From Azadirachta indica (taxonomy: Eukaryota; Streptophyta; Magnoliopsida; Sapindales; Meliaceae): a DNA stretch of 64,000 nt. The position numbers were made by a program, and so were the translations under genes. Where the stretch lies: contig CM040440.1 in the NCBI GenBank assembly GCA_022749755.1, forward strand, positions 20,633,269-20,697,268, in the 5' to 3' direction. Of the stretch, positions 35,690 to 47,627 are shown in pieces; position 1 is the stretch's first letter, and each line of letters starts with the position of its first letter. Below the pieces are notes generated by a model that had not been told where the DNA came from, ran no database searches, and saw only the letters and a program-made list of their open reading frames with translations.

Positions 35690-37459
35690 CTGAAGTAAGG
35701 AAGTTGAGTTCAGGGATCGTGGAACTGATTTCTCAAGGACTCAAACTCAGCTTCGGGTATTTCGACTTTTGGCAAAAGTCCAGTATTTTTTATCATTCAC
35801 TTTCTACCATGTCCTGACCCAAGTTTAACTCTGGGATTAGCAAGGCACCGTGATCTCAGAGTTATTTCGTCATCACCATTTTTCTTTAAGTGCAATATCC
35901 AGAGTCTTCAACTTTTCAAGGATGACGAAAATGGATTGGTGTTGATTGTTGAACCTCTTCCTTGTACATTTTGTTGTTAACATAGGCAACGTGTTACGGG
36001 TACGGGTATGCTAAAGTGACCCTTTTGTGACAAAGAAGCATTTCAGCTTCTTTGTTCTTAGACTTCGATCTGCTATTTTTCTTCCATTTAACTTCCTTCT
36101 TCTCAGATCTTCCTCTAGCTGTCAATCCCTCTCCAGAACTTGACCCTTATCCTTCTGTTTCATCCAACTCTTTTTGAATTGAGTGCTGCCTTAACATCTT
36201 TCAAAGATAGAGTATCTCTGCAATAATGTGTCCACGAAACGTTAATAAGAATCAGGCAAAAATCTTAGTAACATCAAAGCCTGATGTTCATCTTCCACCC
36301 TGATGACTATATTCTTAAGATCCAAGACAACCCTATTGAATCTATCAAAGTGATCTTGTATTGAAGTTCCAGGTTCCATCTTAAAATTGTACAGTTGTCT
36401 TTTGCTATGTAACCTGTTTGCTGGAGACCTTGTCATGAATAAGGTTTCCAATTTTTCCTACAAAGCCGCAGCCGTAGTTTGTTTAGACACCTCCCTTAGA
36501 ACCCCATCTCCTAAGCCAAAAACAACGGCACTGTGTGCCCTTTTCAGCGAGTCTCTTTTATCCTTCTCGCTCATAGTTGCAAGTATACTCTCTGGTTCTA
36601 ATGCATCTTCAAGTCCTTGATGCACCAACAAAGCTGGCATCTTAATTCTCCAAATACTAAAATCAGATTCTGCCGCAAGCTTGTCGATGTCAAATTTTTA
36701 TGAAGCCATGGATTTGTGAAGGCTCTAATACCAATTGTTGTGTTATTTGACTCCACCACACCCCAAAGATCCAACAAATCTCTCGTGCAATCAATCAAAC
36801 ACTTGGGAACTTAAAAGATTTCTAGAATAACAAGAAAAGAATATAAATCTTTAAAACTGAACAGTGGAGAAGATGATTTACGCGGTTCAGCCTATTTGAG
36901 GCTTACATCCTTGAAGAAGAACACCAGAGAAACTCAATCTTATTCAATGACGATCGAGAAAAGTTTACAAGCTTCAAAAGAGCTATATCACATACCTTAA
37001 CTCTCTCTACAAGTCAAGATTGATCCTCTCTAATTTACACTAGTAACCAGCCTATATACTCCGTATTCCAGGTTGTTAAAGTATGTTATAAAGCATAACT
37101 AACTTAACAACTTATACACCTGAGATACTGACTTAACTACTCTTTAACAAATTTGTACAACTCTTAATCTAGCATTCTTTAGACACAAAGCGACGGAATG
37201 TTCTTGCTCGGGAAATTACGTTCGATTCTGGATCACATATCAGATTATCAGTAACAACAAGCTGAAGAGTGCAGAACACAGGGCCGTGGTGGATTCGAAG
37301 AAGGCTAGGACAAGTGCTGCATTCTTCATTACTTCCACTAATGATATTACAATAAAGTCTGCAAAAGCTTTAACTGATGCAGGGGATCCTCCAATATACA
37401 AAGCCTTATAGTTTGACAACAGGGAATTGGTGCTAGAACTTTACGTGAGACAAGCTTAA
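35690..37459 (+). pseudogene. 2OGD relic G: A-like exon 3 and D-like exon 4 separated by a truncated copia
   Basis: Exon 3 remains (35690-36000) keep PDPSLTLGLARHRD but have several frameshifts, and the final CAG is now CGG. Exon 4 (37244-37459) reads IISNNKLKSAEHRAVVDSKKARTSAAFF; it has TAG after KAL and ends ELYVRQA. The two halves resemble different paralogues (A and D). The intron between them holds a truncated copia element. Exons 1 and 2 are absent. Confidence 0.75.
36005..37159 (-). mobile_element. Truncated copia element: 5' LTR, primer-binding site and partial gag
   Basis: The LTR at 36736-37159 is TG...CA on the plus strand. It is followed on the minus strand by primer-binding site GGTATTAGAGCC (plus 36721-36733). 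Gag follows: LHSKRQLYNFKMEPGTSIQD... with RFLPDSY (36242-36451) and QGLEDALEPESI (36458-36640), matching the copia UBN2/gag-polypeptide domain. It breaks off at the basic, Ser/Lys-rich stretch before the zinc knuckle near 36010. Pol and the 3' LTR are missing. It sits in the intron between the exon 3 and exon 4 relics. Confidence 0.8.
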
Positions 37460-38079
37460 AAGCATTGTATTTTAAAAGAAAAATGCTGAAATTCCGGGGT
37501 TGGTCACTCTATCCTAATAAACATTCATTATATAAAAATAAGAGTCAGAATTCAAGAAACATTTGTATTTGAGTGAAACTTTGTACTCCGTTTCTCTGTA
37601 TTTGAAATCTGAGATGAAGTTTTTGTTGAAATAAAAGATAAATTTGTCTTGTTCATTTTGTCCAATGAAAATGGTAGTAAGATCCTACTGGCATCATTGT
37701 TGAAGCTCGATACAAGGAAGAATGCCCTATTATGTTAATATTGTTTATCAAATGTCAGAATGGAAATTATAAGAAAGAAGCCACGCCATGTTGATTCAAT
37801 TTGAATACCAAAGCACAGCATAAAAAGTTGTATTTCCCAATGTAGTTCAGCTTGCCTTGCAACAGGTTACAAGGTTTAATTTATTTTAGCCTAGAAGGTA
37901 ACGAAACCAACAATACATTCTCAGCTAATAGAATTATTTCAATATTGAAAAATAAATATATTAAAAAAATGAATAAACCTAGCGATCAATCACATTTGAC
38001 TGGGTATTGGAGTGTCAAGTCAACAATATAATTTGTGTCATTCTCTTGAGGCGGAAGAAAATTCGCCCTCTAATTAGCT
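37460..38079. other. 3' flank of relic G
   Basis: UTR-like sequence (GAAATAAAAGATAAATTTG near 37630) shared with other copies, then AT-rich DNA. No gene is present. Confidence 0.45.
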
Positions 38080-39060
38080 CCACACTCACGTTCATTGTCG
38101 GAACTGTCGCCACTTGAATCGATAAGCATTTAGACTAATCTTTTCAATTATCTCAGATGGACCGATTTTCCCAGCTGACAATTCGTTGTAGTTCCCGATC
38201 AAAAAGGACTTCAGTCAAGATAGCTCATACATAATCTCTTGCACCAAAATGAACATGTCATCATTTCTAATCGGCTTCCTCTTTAGTCATCATATCTTAT
38301 TGGCTTCGACCTCTTTATACTTTGCATTGGAATTAATAAGCGTTTCATAAGTAATGGCATGAATGTGTTGAAGTTGATTGACAAAATCCTCTGCACCACC
38401 AGGCTTACAAACTAAACCAGGAAGTGGAGTCAAAACCTAAAGGGACACAAGGATTGAAACCATAATTCACTTGAAAAAGACTTACACTGGTGTTGCGCTT
38501 TCAAACATGATTGTAAGCAGATTTTACTTGGTAAAGTTTCTATCAATGTCTTCAAATTGTCATCAACTAAATAATCCAGATAATGGCCCGAAGACAGAAT
38601 TCACCACTTCAGTCCGCCAATCAGTCCACTACATAAATGGCTTAAAAATCGAGTACCCCTATTAGAAACAATAGAACTCCGTAAGCCATGTAATTAACAT
38701 ACTTCCTTAAAATATAACCATGCCACGTTACAATAGTTATAGTTTTCTTGCAGTTAATAAAATAAGACATTTTTGAAAATCAGTCAGGTACTAGCTGAGT
38801 ATAACGAAATCCATGCTAATATCAAGTACTCGTAGTTTAGTTGAGTTTAGTTGGGGCTGGCTTAGTTAATTGCACATACAATCTAGCTTCGATGGGTTTT
38901 GAAAGCTGACATGTATAATAAGCTCTTACAAAACAGTCCACATCAGGTTTCAAGGTTGGCCAAAAATAAGAATCAACGACAAGGTGCGGTGCCTTGTCTT
39001 GACTCATATGTCTTTGCTTCTGATAATTTGTAACCTTAAACTTGATTCAGACACACAAAA
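38080..39060 (-). mobile_element. Ty3/gypsy integrase remnant
   Basis: Translating the minus strand across frameshifts gives recognisable integrase pieces in the right order. First is a zinc-binding region FWPTLKPDVDCFVRAYYTC near 38870-38970. Then comes GGAEDFVNQLQHIHAI...NSNAKYKEVEANK near 38310-38430. Last is the C-terminal NYNELSAGKIGPSEIIEKI...NAYRFK near 38110-38215. These match the HHCC, core-C-terminal and GPF-type regions of plant gypsy integrases. No LTRs are seen. It is old and non-functional. Confidence 0.6.
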
Positions 39061-40083
39061 CTGGTTAAGTCTGACGGAAATCCTATTATGCTTTTGAAAA
39101 CGTATAGGTCAAGTACAACAATATTTTAGTATTATCTAAATCTTTAAAAGATTTGAATCCAATGATCTGATTATATATGCATAAGAATCAATAAAGAAGA
39201 ATGACGACTAAGTACGTCTGCCACTCTAATTGTTTCTCCAGAGGTATGTTTTAAGATAAAATTGAACTCTTATAAGTACTCTAACCACTTTTTGTGTTTG
39301 TCAGACAATTTTCTGTAACTGTTGAATTAAAAATCAAAAAGTAAAATCATTTAAAAATTAGAAATTAAATTTATTTAAAAATTGAATAAACTTATCACTT
39401 TAACTTGATCCATGTATTGGAGTGCCAAGTCATCAATATAATTCACGTAATAGTTTGAATCCGTCTAGAACTTTAGGAGGTTTCAAAGGAAACTTATTAT
39501 GTTTGACTTTCTTTGCTCGTCCAAAATTGACTAATAGATAGATCATGATTTGTAATCTATACAGTACAAGATCAAATGGTAGTATATAACGCCATTGCTG
39601 ATAAATTCCTCTATAGCTTAAGCATCATCATAACTTGCGCTCCAATGATTTAGAATTTAAATAAAAAATAGAGGTACAAAAACACGTAATTGCCAGGCTG
39701 GCTATAAATTAACGAAACTTATAGCAAATGAGTTTTTGACAACCAAAGGAATTGGATAAGCAGGTGCTTTCACCAGTCACAATCATGGTACTGTTTAAGA
39801 TTATATTAAAGCAATTAGTGATTGTCTATGTTGCTAATAACAGTAAAATCAATTAGATATTTGCTACTTGTTGGGTTACTGCCGAAGCTTAATTAGAAAA
39901 CGCACCTTTGAAAATGATACTTTTTTCTGTCTTTAATTAATCAAATATATGAATCAGGATCTAATGGTCAGTATTTATCCAGATTTACAAGCAATTCCAA
40001 AGACCCTACTCAATTGTTCGCTCCATCTCAACACCGATAAACCAGAAGTTTCCTCACTAGATTCACTTATCGAGATTGCAGAA
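39061..40083. other. Intergenic plus conserved 5' flank of copy H
   Basis: From about 39660 the array upstream block returns (TTTGACAACCAAAGGAATTGG, TCAGTATTTATCCAGATTTAC) and matches the copy E flank closely. No gene is present. Confidence 0.5.
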
Positions 40084-41402
40084 ATGGAAAAGCTCGTTTC
40101 AAATTGGTATAAAAATCAATCCTTGCCTGAGTATTACATACTACCACCAGAACAAAGACCTGGAAAATTCAGTGTTGCTTCATGCAACACCATTCCAGTA
40201 GTTGATCTGAGTAAAGCAATAGATCATAACAGATCCGATATAATTCTATGAGCATTATTATTATTATTATTATTATTATTATAACTGTTGTTTCTGTTGG
40301 AAGGGTGATTTCATACTAGGGTTTTTAGCCATTAATTTGGCTATCATAACTGAAAACAATGGTCTAAAGTGCTAATGGAAATACTAACAAACAGGTTATT
40401 AATCATGGAGTTCCAGAGAAACTAATAAACGACACCAAGAATGTTTTCCTGGAGTTCTTTGAGATGCCTGCAGAGGACAAGGCAAGTCTCTACTCTGAGG
40501 ACCCTAGTAAACTAAACAGGCTCTGTACAAGCAGTTTAAATTATCACCGTGAAGAGATTCACTATTGGCGCGACAACTTGAGACATCTTTGTCATCCTTT
40601 AGAGGAATGCATTCAACACTGGCCTACAAAGCCAGATAGATACCGGTATTATATGATTTATTTCATATGTTATAAATCTCATTCTTTGATATGGTTTTGT
40701 TAATTCGTCACCATAATAAGTGCACAAAAGTGTAACAGTGAGGTTGTTGTGGCATACACAACTGAAGTAAAGAAGTTGGGATCAATCATCCTGGAGCTGA
40801 TTTCTGAAGGACTGGGACTTGATTCTGGTTATTTCAGGGGTAAACTAAGCAATGGTATATCGTTATCAGTTAATTATTACCCGCCATGCCCGGATCCAAG
40901 CTTGACATTAGGGATCGCTAAACACTGTGACCCTAACATCATAACCATTTTACTTCAAGGGGATGTAAGTGGACTTCAGGTTTTCAAGGATGGAGAATGG
41001 ATTGCGGTTGAGCCTATTCCTAATTCATTTGTGATTAACTTTGGGTATGCATTACAGGTAAGTAGATTAAGTTTATGTGTAATCATTGAATGCTCTTGCT
41101 TGCAGGATTTGTTATGAGGCAAATTATGTATGATTTTGGGGTCACATTGTACACAGATTATCAGTAACGACAAGCTAAAGAGTGCAGACCACAGGGCTGT
41201 GACGAACTCAAAGAATGTTAGGATGACTGCTGCTTTCTTCATAAATCCTACTGGTGATAGTATTATAGAGCCAGCCAGAGCTCTTACCGGTGCAGAAAAT
41301 CCTCCAATCTATAAAGCCTTTCAGTGCCAAGAGTTTCTTATGAATTACTTATCCATGGATTACAGGGAAACGGTGCTGGAACTTTATAAGAGGCAAGCTT
41401 AA
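40084..41402 (+). pseudogene. 2OGD copy H, otherwise intact copy lacking the end of exon 1
   Basis: Exon 1 (from 40084) matches copy E up to DHNRSDIIL, then TGA (40249-40251). The last 13 or so codons (QQIFKAGKEFGFFQ) and the GT donor are replaced by sequence leading into an (ATT)n run at about 40256-40281. Exons 2 (40395-40645), 3 (40739-41057) and 4 (41157-41402) are fully open, with correct borders and a complete iron site (AKHCDPN, ADHRAVTN). The 2OG anchor is R-M-T. Loss of the first exon-exon junction should prevent a normal protein. A cryptic donor could rescue an altered form, so I call it a probable, recent pseudogene. Confidence 0.78.
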
Positions 41403-41713
41403 CAGAATTGTATTATTGTAAAAGAACACTGCAAAGAATTCGGACTAGAATTCAGGAAACTTTAGTATTCGAGTGAAAAATTTAATTTACGTTCTGTTTC
41501 TGTGTATTTCAAATCCGACTTGAAGTTTCTGTTGAAATAAATTTTCTTTGTACATTTTGTCCAATGAACTTAGCGGCACCATTGCTGAATTGAGGAACCT
41601 CTTAAACTTTTAAGAAAACATTTATAACTGTAGGAAGCTAGTTTTAGAGAAAAAATTAATTTACGATTAACATCCATTGCTTATCCATAATTGAATGGGG
41701 TAATAATAGTTTC
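41403..41713. other. 3' flank of copy H
   Basis: UTR-like sequence shared with E and F (TTGAAATAAATTTTCTTTGTAC). No gene is present. Confidence 0.5.
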
Positions 41714-42497
41714 GTACCTGTACTTTGTTAAAATAATAAATTAGGACATACTTTAACATATTTTAACATTTTTGTCCACACTATTATATTGAAGTTAAAA
41801 TTAAGGATAAAAATGAAAATAACCCTTAAGAATTTTACTTTTCTTTCATCTTCTGCAGATTAAAACTCCAAAAACATAGCTAACCCACCCAAGCAATTTA
41901 ACTTAAGAAATTTTACCTTATCAGTTTCAGCATCAAATCAACCTAAGCAATTTCACCAAAAAAAAATAATAATAACCCAAGCAATTTCATCACCACCCAC
42001 TCAATATTACAGTAAAATCAGCAAAAAAAATTCAAATACCAATCAAAACAACCCAGTAAAAAATGGTTGAAGTTTGTTGTAGTGAAGAATATGTAATTCC
42101 GTTGATGAAATTAAGCGTCGTTGATGGTTAATGCCTTGGTGGTTTACGTGACTTTGTAGAAGAGAAGAAGAAGATTGCATTTCTTAGCAAGAAAAACCCA
42201 ATACCAACAACAAAACCCAACAAAATCCAACAAAAAATGGTTGAAGATTATTGTAGTGAACATTATTCAATTCTATTGATGAAGCCATCGTTGATGGTTG
42301 GTGCCTAGGTGGTTTTTGTGAATTTGCAAAAGAGAAGAAGGGGATCGCATTTTTGAAGTTTTAATCTAGAGAAGATGAAGAAAAATAAAATCTTTAAGGG
42401 TTATTTCTATTTTTATCCTTAGTTTTAACTTCGTCATTATAGCAGGAACAAAAATATTGAAATTTGTCAAAATGTGTCTTAATTTATGTACACGTAC
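41714..42497. mobile_element. Fold-back element with long (about 165 bp) imperfect terminal inverted repeats
   Basis: The left end GTACCTGTACTTTG... and the reverse complement of the right end GTACGTGTACATAAATTAAG... match, with some mismatches, for about 165 bp. The match runs through GAAGTTAAAAYTAAGGATAAAAATRRAAATAACCCTTAARRATTTTAYTTTTC and CTTCTSYAGATTAAAACT. The interior has two direct repeats of about 130 bp (42061-42190 and 42236-42360; TGGTTGAAG...TTGTAGTGAA and GTTGATGGTT). Long TIRs suggest a Mutator-type non-autonomous element. I could not find a clean 9-bp target duplication, so the ends are approximate. Confidence 0.65.
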
Positions 42498-42844
42498 TTG
42501 GAAGCCAACAGAGAACTCAGCTGTGCAGTGTACATATACATGCAAGTAACCCTAATTCATTATAAAATAGCTTGTAAGCATGTGAAAACTTACGATAATC
42601 ACGATCATTAAGAAACAATTCAGAGGTCGCAAAGGTTTAGGTAACTCTCTTAATTAAATTATTCATCAATATTGTCTTCCTGGTCGGTTCTTCCAAAACA
42701 TAAGTAATAGAAATGATTGATTTGAAATCCTTTGTTTTCTGCACTTCAAATCGAAATTAAGAATGCTTATTAAAATATATCTAAGTACAGTACAACTATA
42801 AATTTATTGGGACTGTGGGTTGCCAAAATAAACTTAGACAAAAT
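42498..42844 (+). pseudogene. Promoter/leader remnant of a gutted dioxygenase copy
   Basis: TATAAAA at 42561-42567 and a leader ending GGTTTAG|GTAACTCTC (donor after 42640) are homologous to 31475-31535. The homologous block continues to AGACAAAAT, where the 3.46-kb insertion interrupts it. Confidence 0.55.
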
Positions 42845-45800
42845 TGTGGAGTGATTTACCAAAGCAAGTTTACGTTGTCGCAGAATAAGTAATATAATAT
42901 AAGTAAAGTATCGTTTCTATGAAAAGTATTAATCAATTAAGTATCGTTTCTTTTTGATATGATATGATATGAGATTAACAGAAATTTAAATAATTATAAT
43001 ATAATACACAAAATCAAAAAGAAAAATTCTAATGAGATTAATATTTAGAGCTAATGATTTAATTCAATGTACTCACACTTAGTTTTTCAAATTGTGTTAT
43101 TCTTATTAATATATATGTTATTATTATAACTACTCTAACCTATTCAACTGTTCCTTTCGAGATTAATTGAATTTATTTCTCGTCTATGCGCTTACTATAT
43201 TTGTATGTAAACTCGAATTAAATGAAAATGCATTACACACGGTAGTAATCACTAAATCTACTACACAAACCATATTAATAAATCTCTGTTTAATATGCTA
43301 TTTGTTATGTTTATCACATGATCTAAATAAAATCAATATTTCTCAATATCCATCGATCCATGGATCAATTAATTAATGGCCAATTAATTAATCACGTTAT
43401 GTTTATGATAAACACGCAACATAGGAATATTAATTAAGAATAACACAAAAATCAGAACATTACTATTTTCAAAAGATTAAACCAATGTCCTAAGTATTAA
43501 ATTTAGCAAATTATAAAAAAGAGTTTATAACCAACATTCATGAGTTCAATAATCCACAACATACTCAAGTATTCACAAGTAACTAAATTTAATACAATAA
43601 AATAAAATAAGAGTAGAGAGAAAAATTATGATGAAGGGCTTTTCTTCAAGATTTCCCTTTTTGCTTGCTTTTCAATCCACTCTCTTCTGCTAGCTTCTCG
43701 CTATCTCCCCTCTTTTCTTTTCTTCCAAGTTAATCCTTTTCCAAAAGTGGCTGCTATTTTCCCCAAACCTTTAAAAATAAATAACCTAGGTTTTCCCACC
43801 ATCTAAAAATCATCCAAGAGCTGATATTTATCCCTAGAAAGCGTCCAAAACGAGGTTAGCAAGTGTAGAGGTGCCAAAATGGCGTGGGAACACAAAAGAT
43901 GTTGCAGAATTTGAAGAGCACAAGTATACGTTGTTACAAACAAGTAATATAGGATGAGTAGAATATCGTTTTCATGAGAAGTACCAGCCAATTAATTATC
44001 AAAGACAATTTTTCTTAAATTTATTTAAAGAACTGATAATAATGTGATATGAAAAATTAAAAGAAATTCAAATAACTACAATCTAATACACACAATCAAA
44101 AAGGAAAATTTCAATGAGAGTAATATTTAGGGTTAATGATTTAACTCAATTTACTTACGCCTAATTCCTCAAATTGTGTTATCTCGATTAATCCTTATGT
44201 TACTAGTGTTTGATTGTTTTAACCTATTTGATTATCTCTCTCGAGATCAGTCGAATCTATTTATCGTTTACACGCTTACTATATCTCTTTAAACATAAAA
44301 TAAATGAAAATGCATTACGAACAATAATAATCATTGAACCTACTACACAAAGCACATTAATACATCTCTATTTAATATGTAATTTATGGTATTTATTAAC
44401 TGATACAAACATAATAAATATTTATCAATACTCATTGGTTCACAAATCAATTAATTAATGGCCAATTAATTAATCGCATTAAGTTCCTAATAAATATGCA
44501 ACATAGATATATTAATCAAAAATAACACAACAATCGGAACATGTTGTTTTGAAAAGATTAAATCATTTTCTTAAATATTAAATTTAGCAACTCATAAAAA
44601 AAAGTTCACAATCAACATTTTTAAATTCAATCATCCTCAACATATTCAAATATTCACAAATGTTAAATTTAATACAATGAATAAGATAAACTATATTGGA
44701 GAGCTTTTTCTTCCCAATCTTCTATTGCTTTCTCCCAAACAACTCTCTTTTTAGCTTCTCTCTATTTCCACCTCTCTTTTTCTTGCAAGCTTTTCCCTTT
44801 CCAAAAGTGATTGTCTTCTTTCCCAAACCTCCAAAATAAATAATTCTAAATTTTCCCAAATCAAGCCATCCAAAACTCATCTAAAGACTAAGATTTAACC
44901 CAAAAAGATGTCCAAACAAACCCATCAAGTACAGGAGTGCTCAAATAGCGGGGTAGCGCAATGTAGTCAACAGGGATGGCGCAGCCGCGCTGCTTAATGT
45001 CGCCATTGCACCACTTGATGGCGCGACCTCGCCATGCACAACTCCTGTCTAGATTTTGAAATTCTTGAAATTAGGTCACTGTGGCTTTGCATTTTAATCC
45101 TTGACTGTTTTGTGTTTTGGTTCTTGATTTTCTTGGGATTTGGTCCTCAAACATCTTCTTTTTCGAATCGAATTCACTTTAAATGACTAATTTTCTCATT
45201 TTATGTACAATACAACCAAAACACATCAAATACTAATGAGGCTTGAGGATTAAACAAACAAATTAAGTTTAACAGTAAATGATAAGCTCGTGTTTTACAC
45301 ACTTACTAAAAGGGCCAGCATAGATGGTGTGGCCGTGCAATCTATTCTTAGGAATAACAATGAGGTAGGGTGGAGGTGGAGAGGCATGCCCCATTCTCTA
45401 CCCCATTTTCTATTTTAAACCTCATTCCTCGCACTCTATTCCCCAATAAATTTAATGAGATAGGAATGGAGAATCATCGCATGGGAAATGGGTTCCCTAT
45501 CTCCATATCAATTTTCGCATTTTATATTATTTTATAAATTAATTTTAGTAATATAAAAATTTAATTAACTTAAACAAAAATATTATTAATATATTATTGG
45601 AAACACTATTTAGGGTTTTTTTTTAAATTTGATTTTTTTGCTTTTTATTTTTATATTCTATTTTTATAATATTAATTCATACCCCACAATTTTTTATTAC
45701 TAATTACATTTAATTATAATATATAATTTTAAAAATTATAATATAATATTATATTTAAATATATAAAATTTAATATATGAATTATAATATATTCATAATA

Positions 45801-46305
45801 TATTTTAATGGGGAATAGGATAGGGGTAGGGTGGGAAAAGTTAAACCAATTCATGTCCCATTAATAAATTAGGAATTAATATCTCCCCGTTTTCCACCGT
45901 ATTTTTTATAAATTTACCTGAATTCTCCTCTATTGTGAGCGAATACCTATGGGTTTGGGGTCATATAGGAAAGTTTGTGACCCCTATCTATTCTGTCCCA
46001 GGGCAAAGGACTTAGCGCGGCCAGGCCACTAATTCTGCCTTAGGGCAAAATTTTGGCTCTTTCAGCTTTCCAAATTTAGCGTTTAGGTCTCTAAAGCTTT
46101 GCATTTTAGCCCTCAATTATCTTGCATTTTATCCCATAAACATCTCGCAATTTACTCCTTAAATATCTTCCTTTTTGAGTTGAATTTATCTTGAATGGCT
46201 AATTCTCTCGTTTTTAAACACATCGAATAATAATAAAGATTGAGAATTAAACAAACGATTCAAGTATAAAAGTGAATGATAAGCATGTATTTTATTCACT
46301 GATCA
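42845..46305. mobile_element. Non-coding LTR-type insertion (3461 bp) with 5-bp duplication AAAAT
   Basis: Begins TGTGGAGTG and ends CACTGATCA, flanked by AAAAT at 42840-42844 and 46306-46310. The paralogous segment has one AAAAT followed directly by TAATCTGTTG (31736-31750), an exact empty site. The interior has no protein-coding sequence. A block of about 1.05 kb is present twice in tandem (about 42870-43900 and 43915-44930), with shared GGATCAATTAATTAATGGCC-like palindromes. The right-hand parts (45050-45307 and 46075-46305) also resemble each other. This looks like a rearranged, non-autonomous LTR element. Confidence 0.78.
45345..45965. repeat. Probable small element nested in the 3.46-kb insertion
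   Basis: AT-rich core bordered by G-rich or C-rich ends of opposite sense: GGTAGGGTGGAGGTGGAGAGG near 45366 and GGATAGGGGTAGGGTGGGAA near 45817, with CCCCATTCTCTACCCC and CTCCCCGTTTTCCACC. Sequences of this kind are common in plant hAT-like MITEs. Exact ends were not found. Confidence 0.35.
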
Positions 46306-47179
46306 AAAATTAATCTGTTGAGTGATCTTATATACGCACATGTACAAAGTAGTGTTTTCGTCGCTTTGATCAACTTGTACATGTGATCAGTTGGTTGCTT
46401 CTTATTAGAGTGGCACATGTTTCCACTTAATTTCCATAGTTGTCAAATTTGAGATATATCGTTGAAATAAATATCCAGCTTTAATATACTTTATTTAATG
46501 AAAATACCGGGACGGTAGGCAAAATGAAACTGCTGGCGCCATTGGGAATCGAGGAAAACCGCTTGATTCACTTTAATTTCGTGCTGTTGTAATTATAATG
46601 AAGTCATTTAGATTTACTAAGTTTGAAATGTTTTATTTGTCTTTGCCGTAGAGAAACAAGTTTGCGTGTAGACAAACGAGGCCAATTGACGCAGATTATG
46701 GCGATTAAACTTTACCATATGTGGCGATGATAGTGTAGGAAGGTCGTCCTATATATGGAAAAGTAGCCAGCTAGCTCAATGCCAGAGTGATTAAAGACTT
46801 AAACATCTCTGCTAAAAAATATTTTATAATCAAATATAAGTCGTAAAAAAAAAATAATTTAATTCATGTTAATATTGGATGCTATATAAGTCAAACTCGA
46901 ATAATAAAAAAAAAAACCAAGTCCAACACGTCGTAATGGCGTTTCATGACCGCTATGCTAGTTGCATAGCCCGCCTGTGCAAACATTTCAAACTGAAGCT
47001 TAGCATTTCCAGTCAAACCACGAAAGTCATACTTGATAAACCTACGCTAATCCACTTGGGTCCAAAACGTCGTTGTTAGTAGTTGGGTTATGTCTGGGAT
47101 TCCATTTGCTGACGCAGAGAACTCCGCTAGCTGCACATCTCTACTCGGAATTCACCGCTTCACCAATAAATAGACTCAA
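46306..47179 (+). pseudogene. 3' UTR-like remainder of the gutted copy, and upstream region of copy I
   Basis: 46306-46960 aligns with 31741-32400 (AGTTGTCAAATTTGAGATAT, AATGAAAATA, GGGAATCGAGGAAAACCG). The sequence then aligns with the copy F upstream region to 47179. The open frame at 46879-47079 is conserved only as non-coding flank. Confidence 0.5.
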
Positions 47180-47259
47180 TATAAAGCAGCTTTGTATGCA
47201 AAACTTTTGATATCACGTACAAACAATTTAAAGGTCACAAATCGATCCATCAGCTTCAG
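47180..47259 (+). promoter_or_regulatory. TATA box and possible non-coding leader exon upstream of copy I
   Basis: TATAAAG (47180-47186) is followed by a leader ending CAGCTTCAG with a GT donor at 47260. Acceptor TTCCCAG at 47625 lies two bases before the ATG, giving a possible 366-nt 5' UTR intron. Position and sequence match the arrangement in copy F. Confidence 0.5.
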
Positions 47260-47580
47260 GTAACTCTTCCTCTATTTATTAGATTCTTACTAAATAAAGG
47301 TAACAGAGAAAATTATTTGAATTTGCAAATAACTTGGCAATAAATTAGAGCAGTTGGATAAACAGATCGATGCAGTTCACTATCACCAGTTGTATCCATG
47401 GTTTTGTTTATGATTGTATTGTATACAAGCAATAGGTTATTGTATAATAATGAAGTAAAATCTATTAAATATAACAAACTAAGTAGCACATCTAAAGCCC
47501 AGTTCGGCAGTTCGATTTCAATTTTGGTTTCACGTTGCGGTTATATTCTTTTAATTGAGGAGGTCCACATTTCTTCATAC

Positions 47581-47587
47581 TATAAAA
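47581..47587 (+). promoter_or_regulatory. Proximal TATA box of copy I
   Basis: TATAAAACCAGTAG, 41 bases before the ATG, is identical in position to that of copy F. It is an alternative to the distal leader. Confidence 0.45.
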
Positions 47588-47627
47588 CCAGTAGTTTCCT
47601 CTGAAGATTCATTCTTCCTTCCCAGGA

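Noticed and set aside
46879..47079. 66-codon plus-strand frame upstream of copy I
   Set aside because: The homologous region before copy F has indels that break it, so it is flank sequence.
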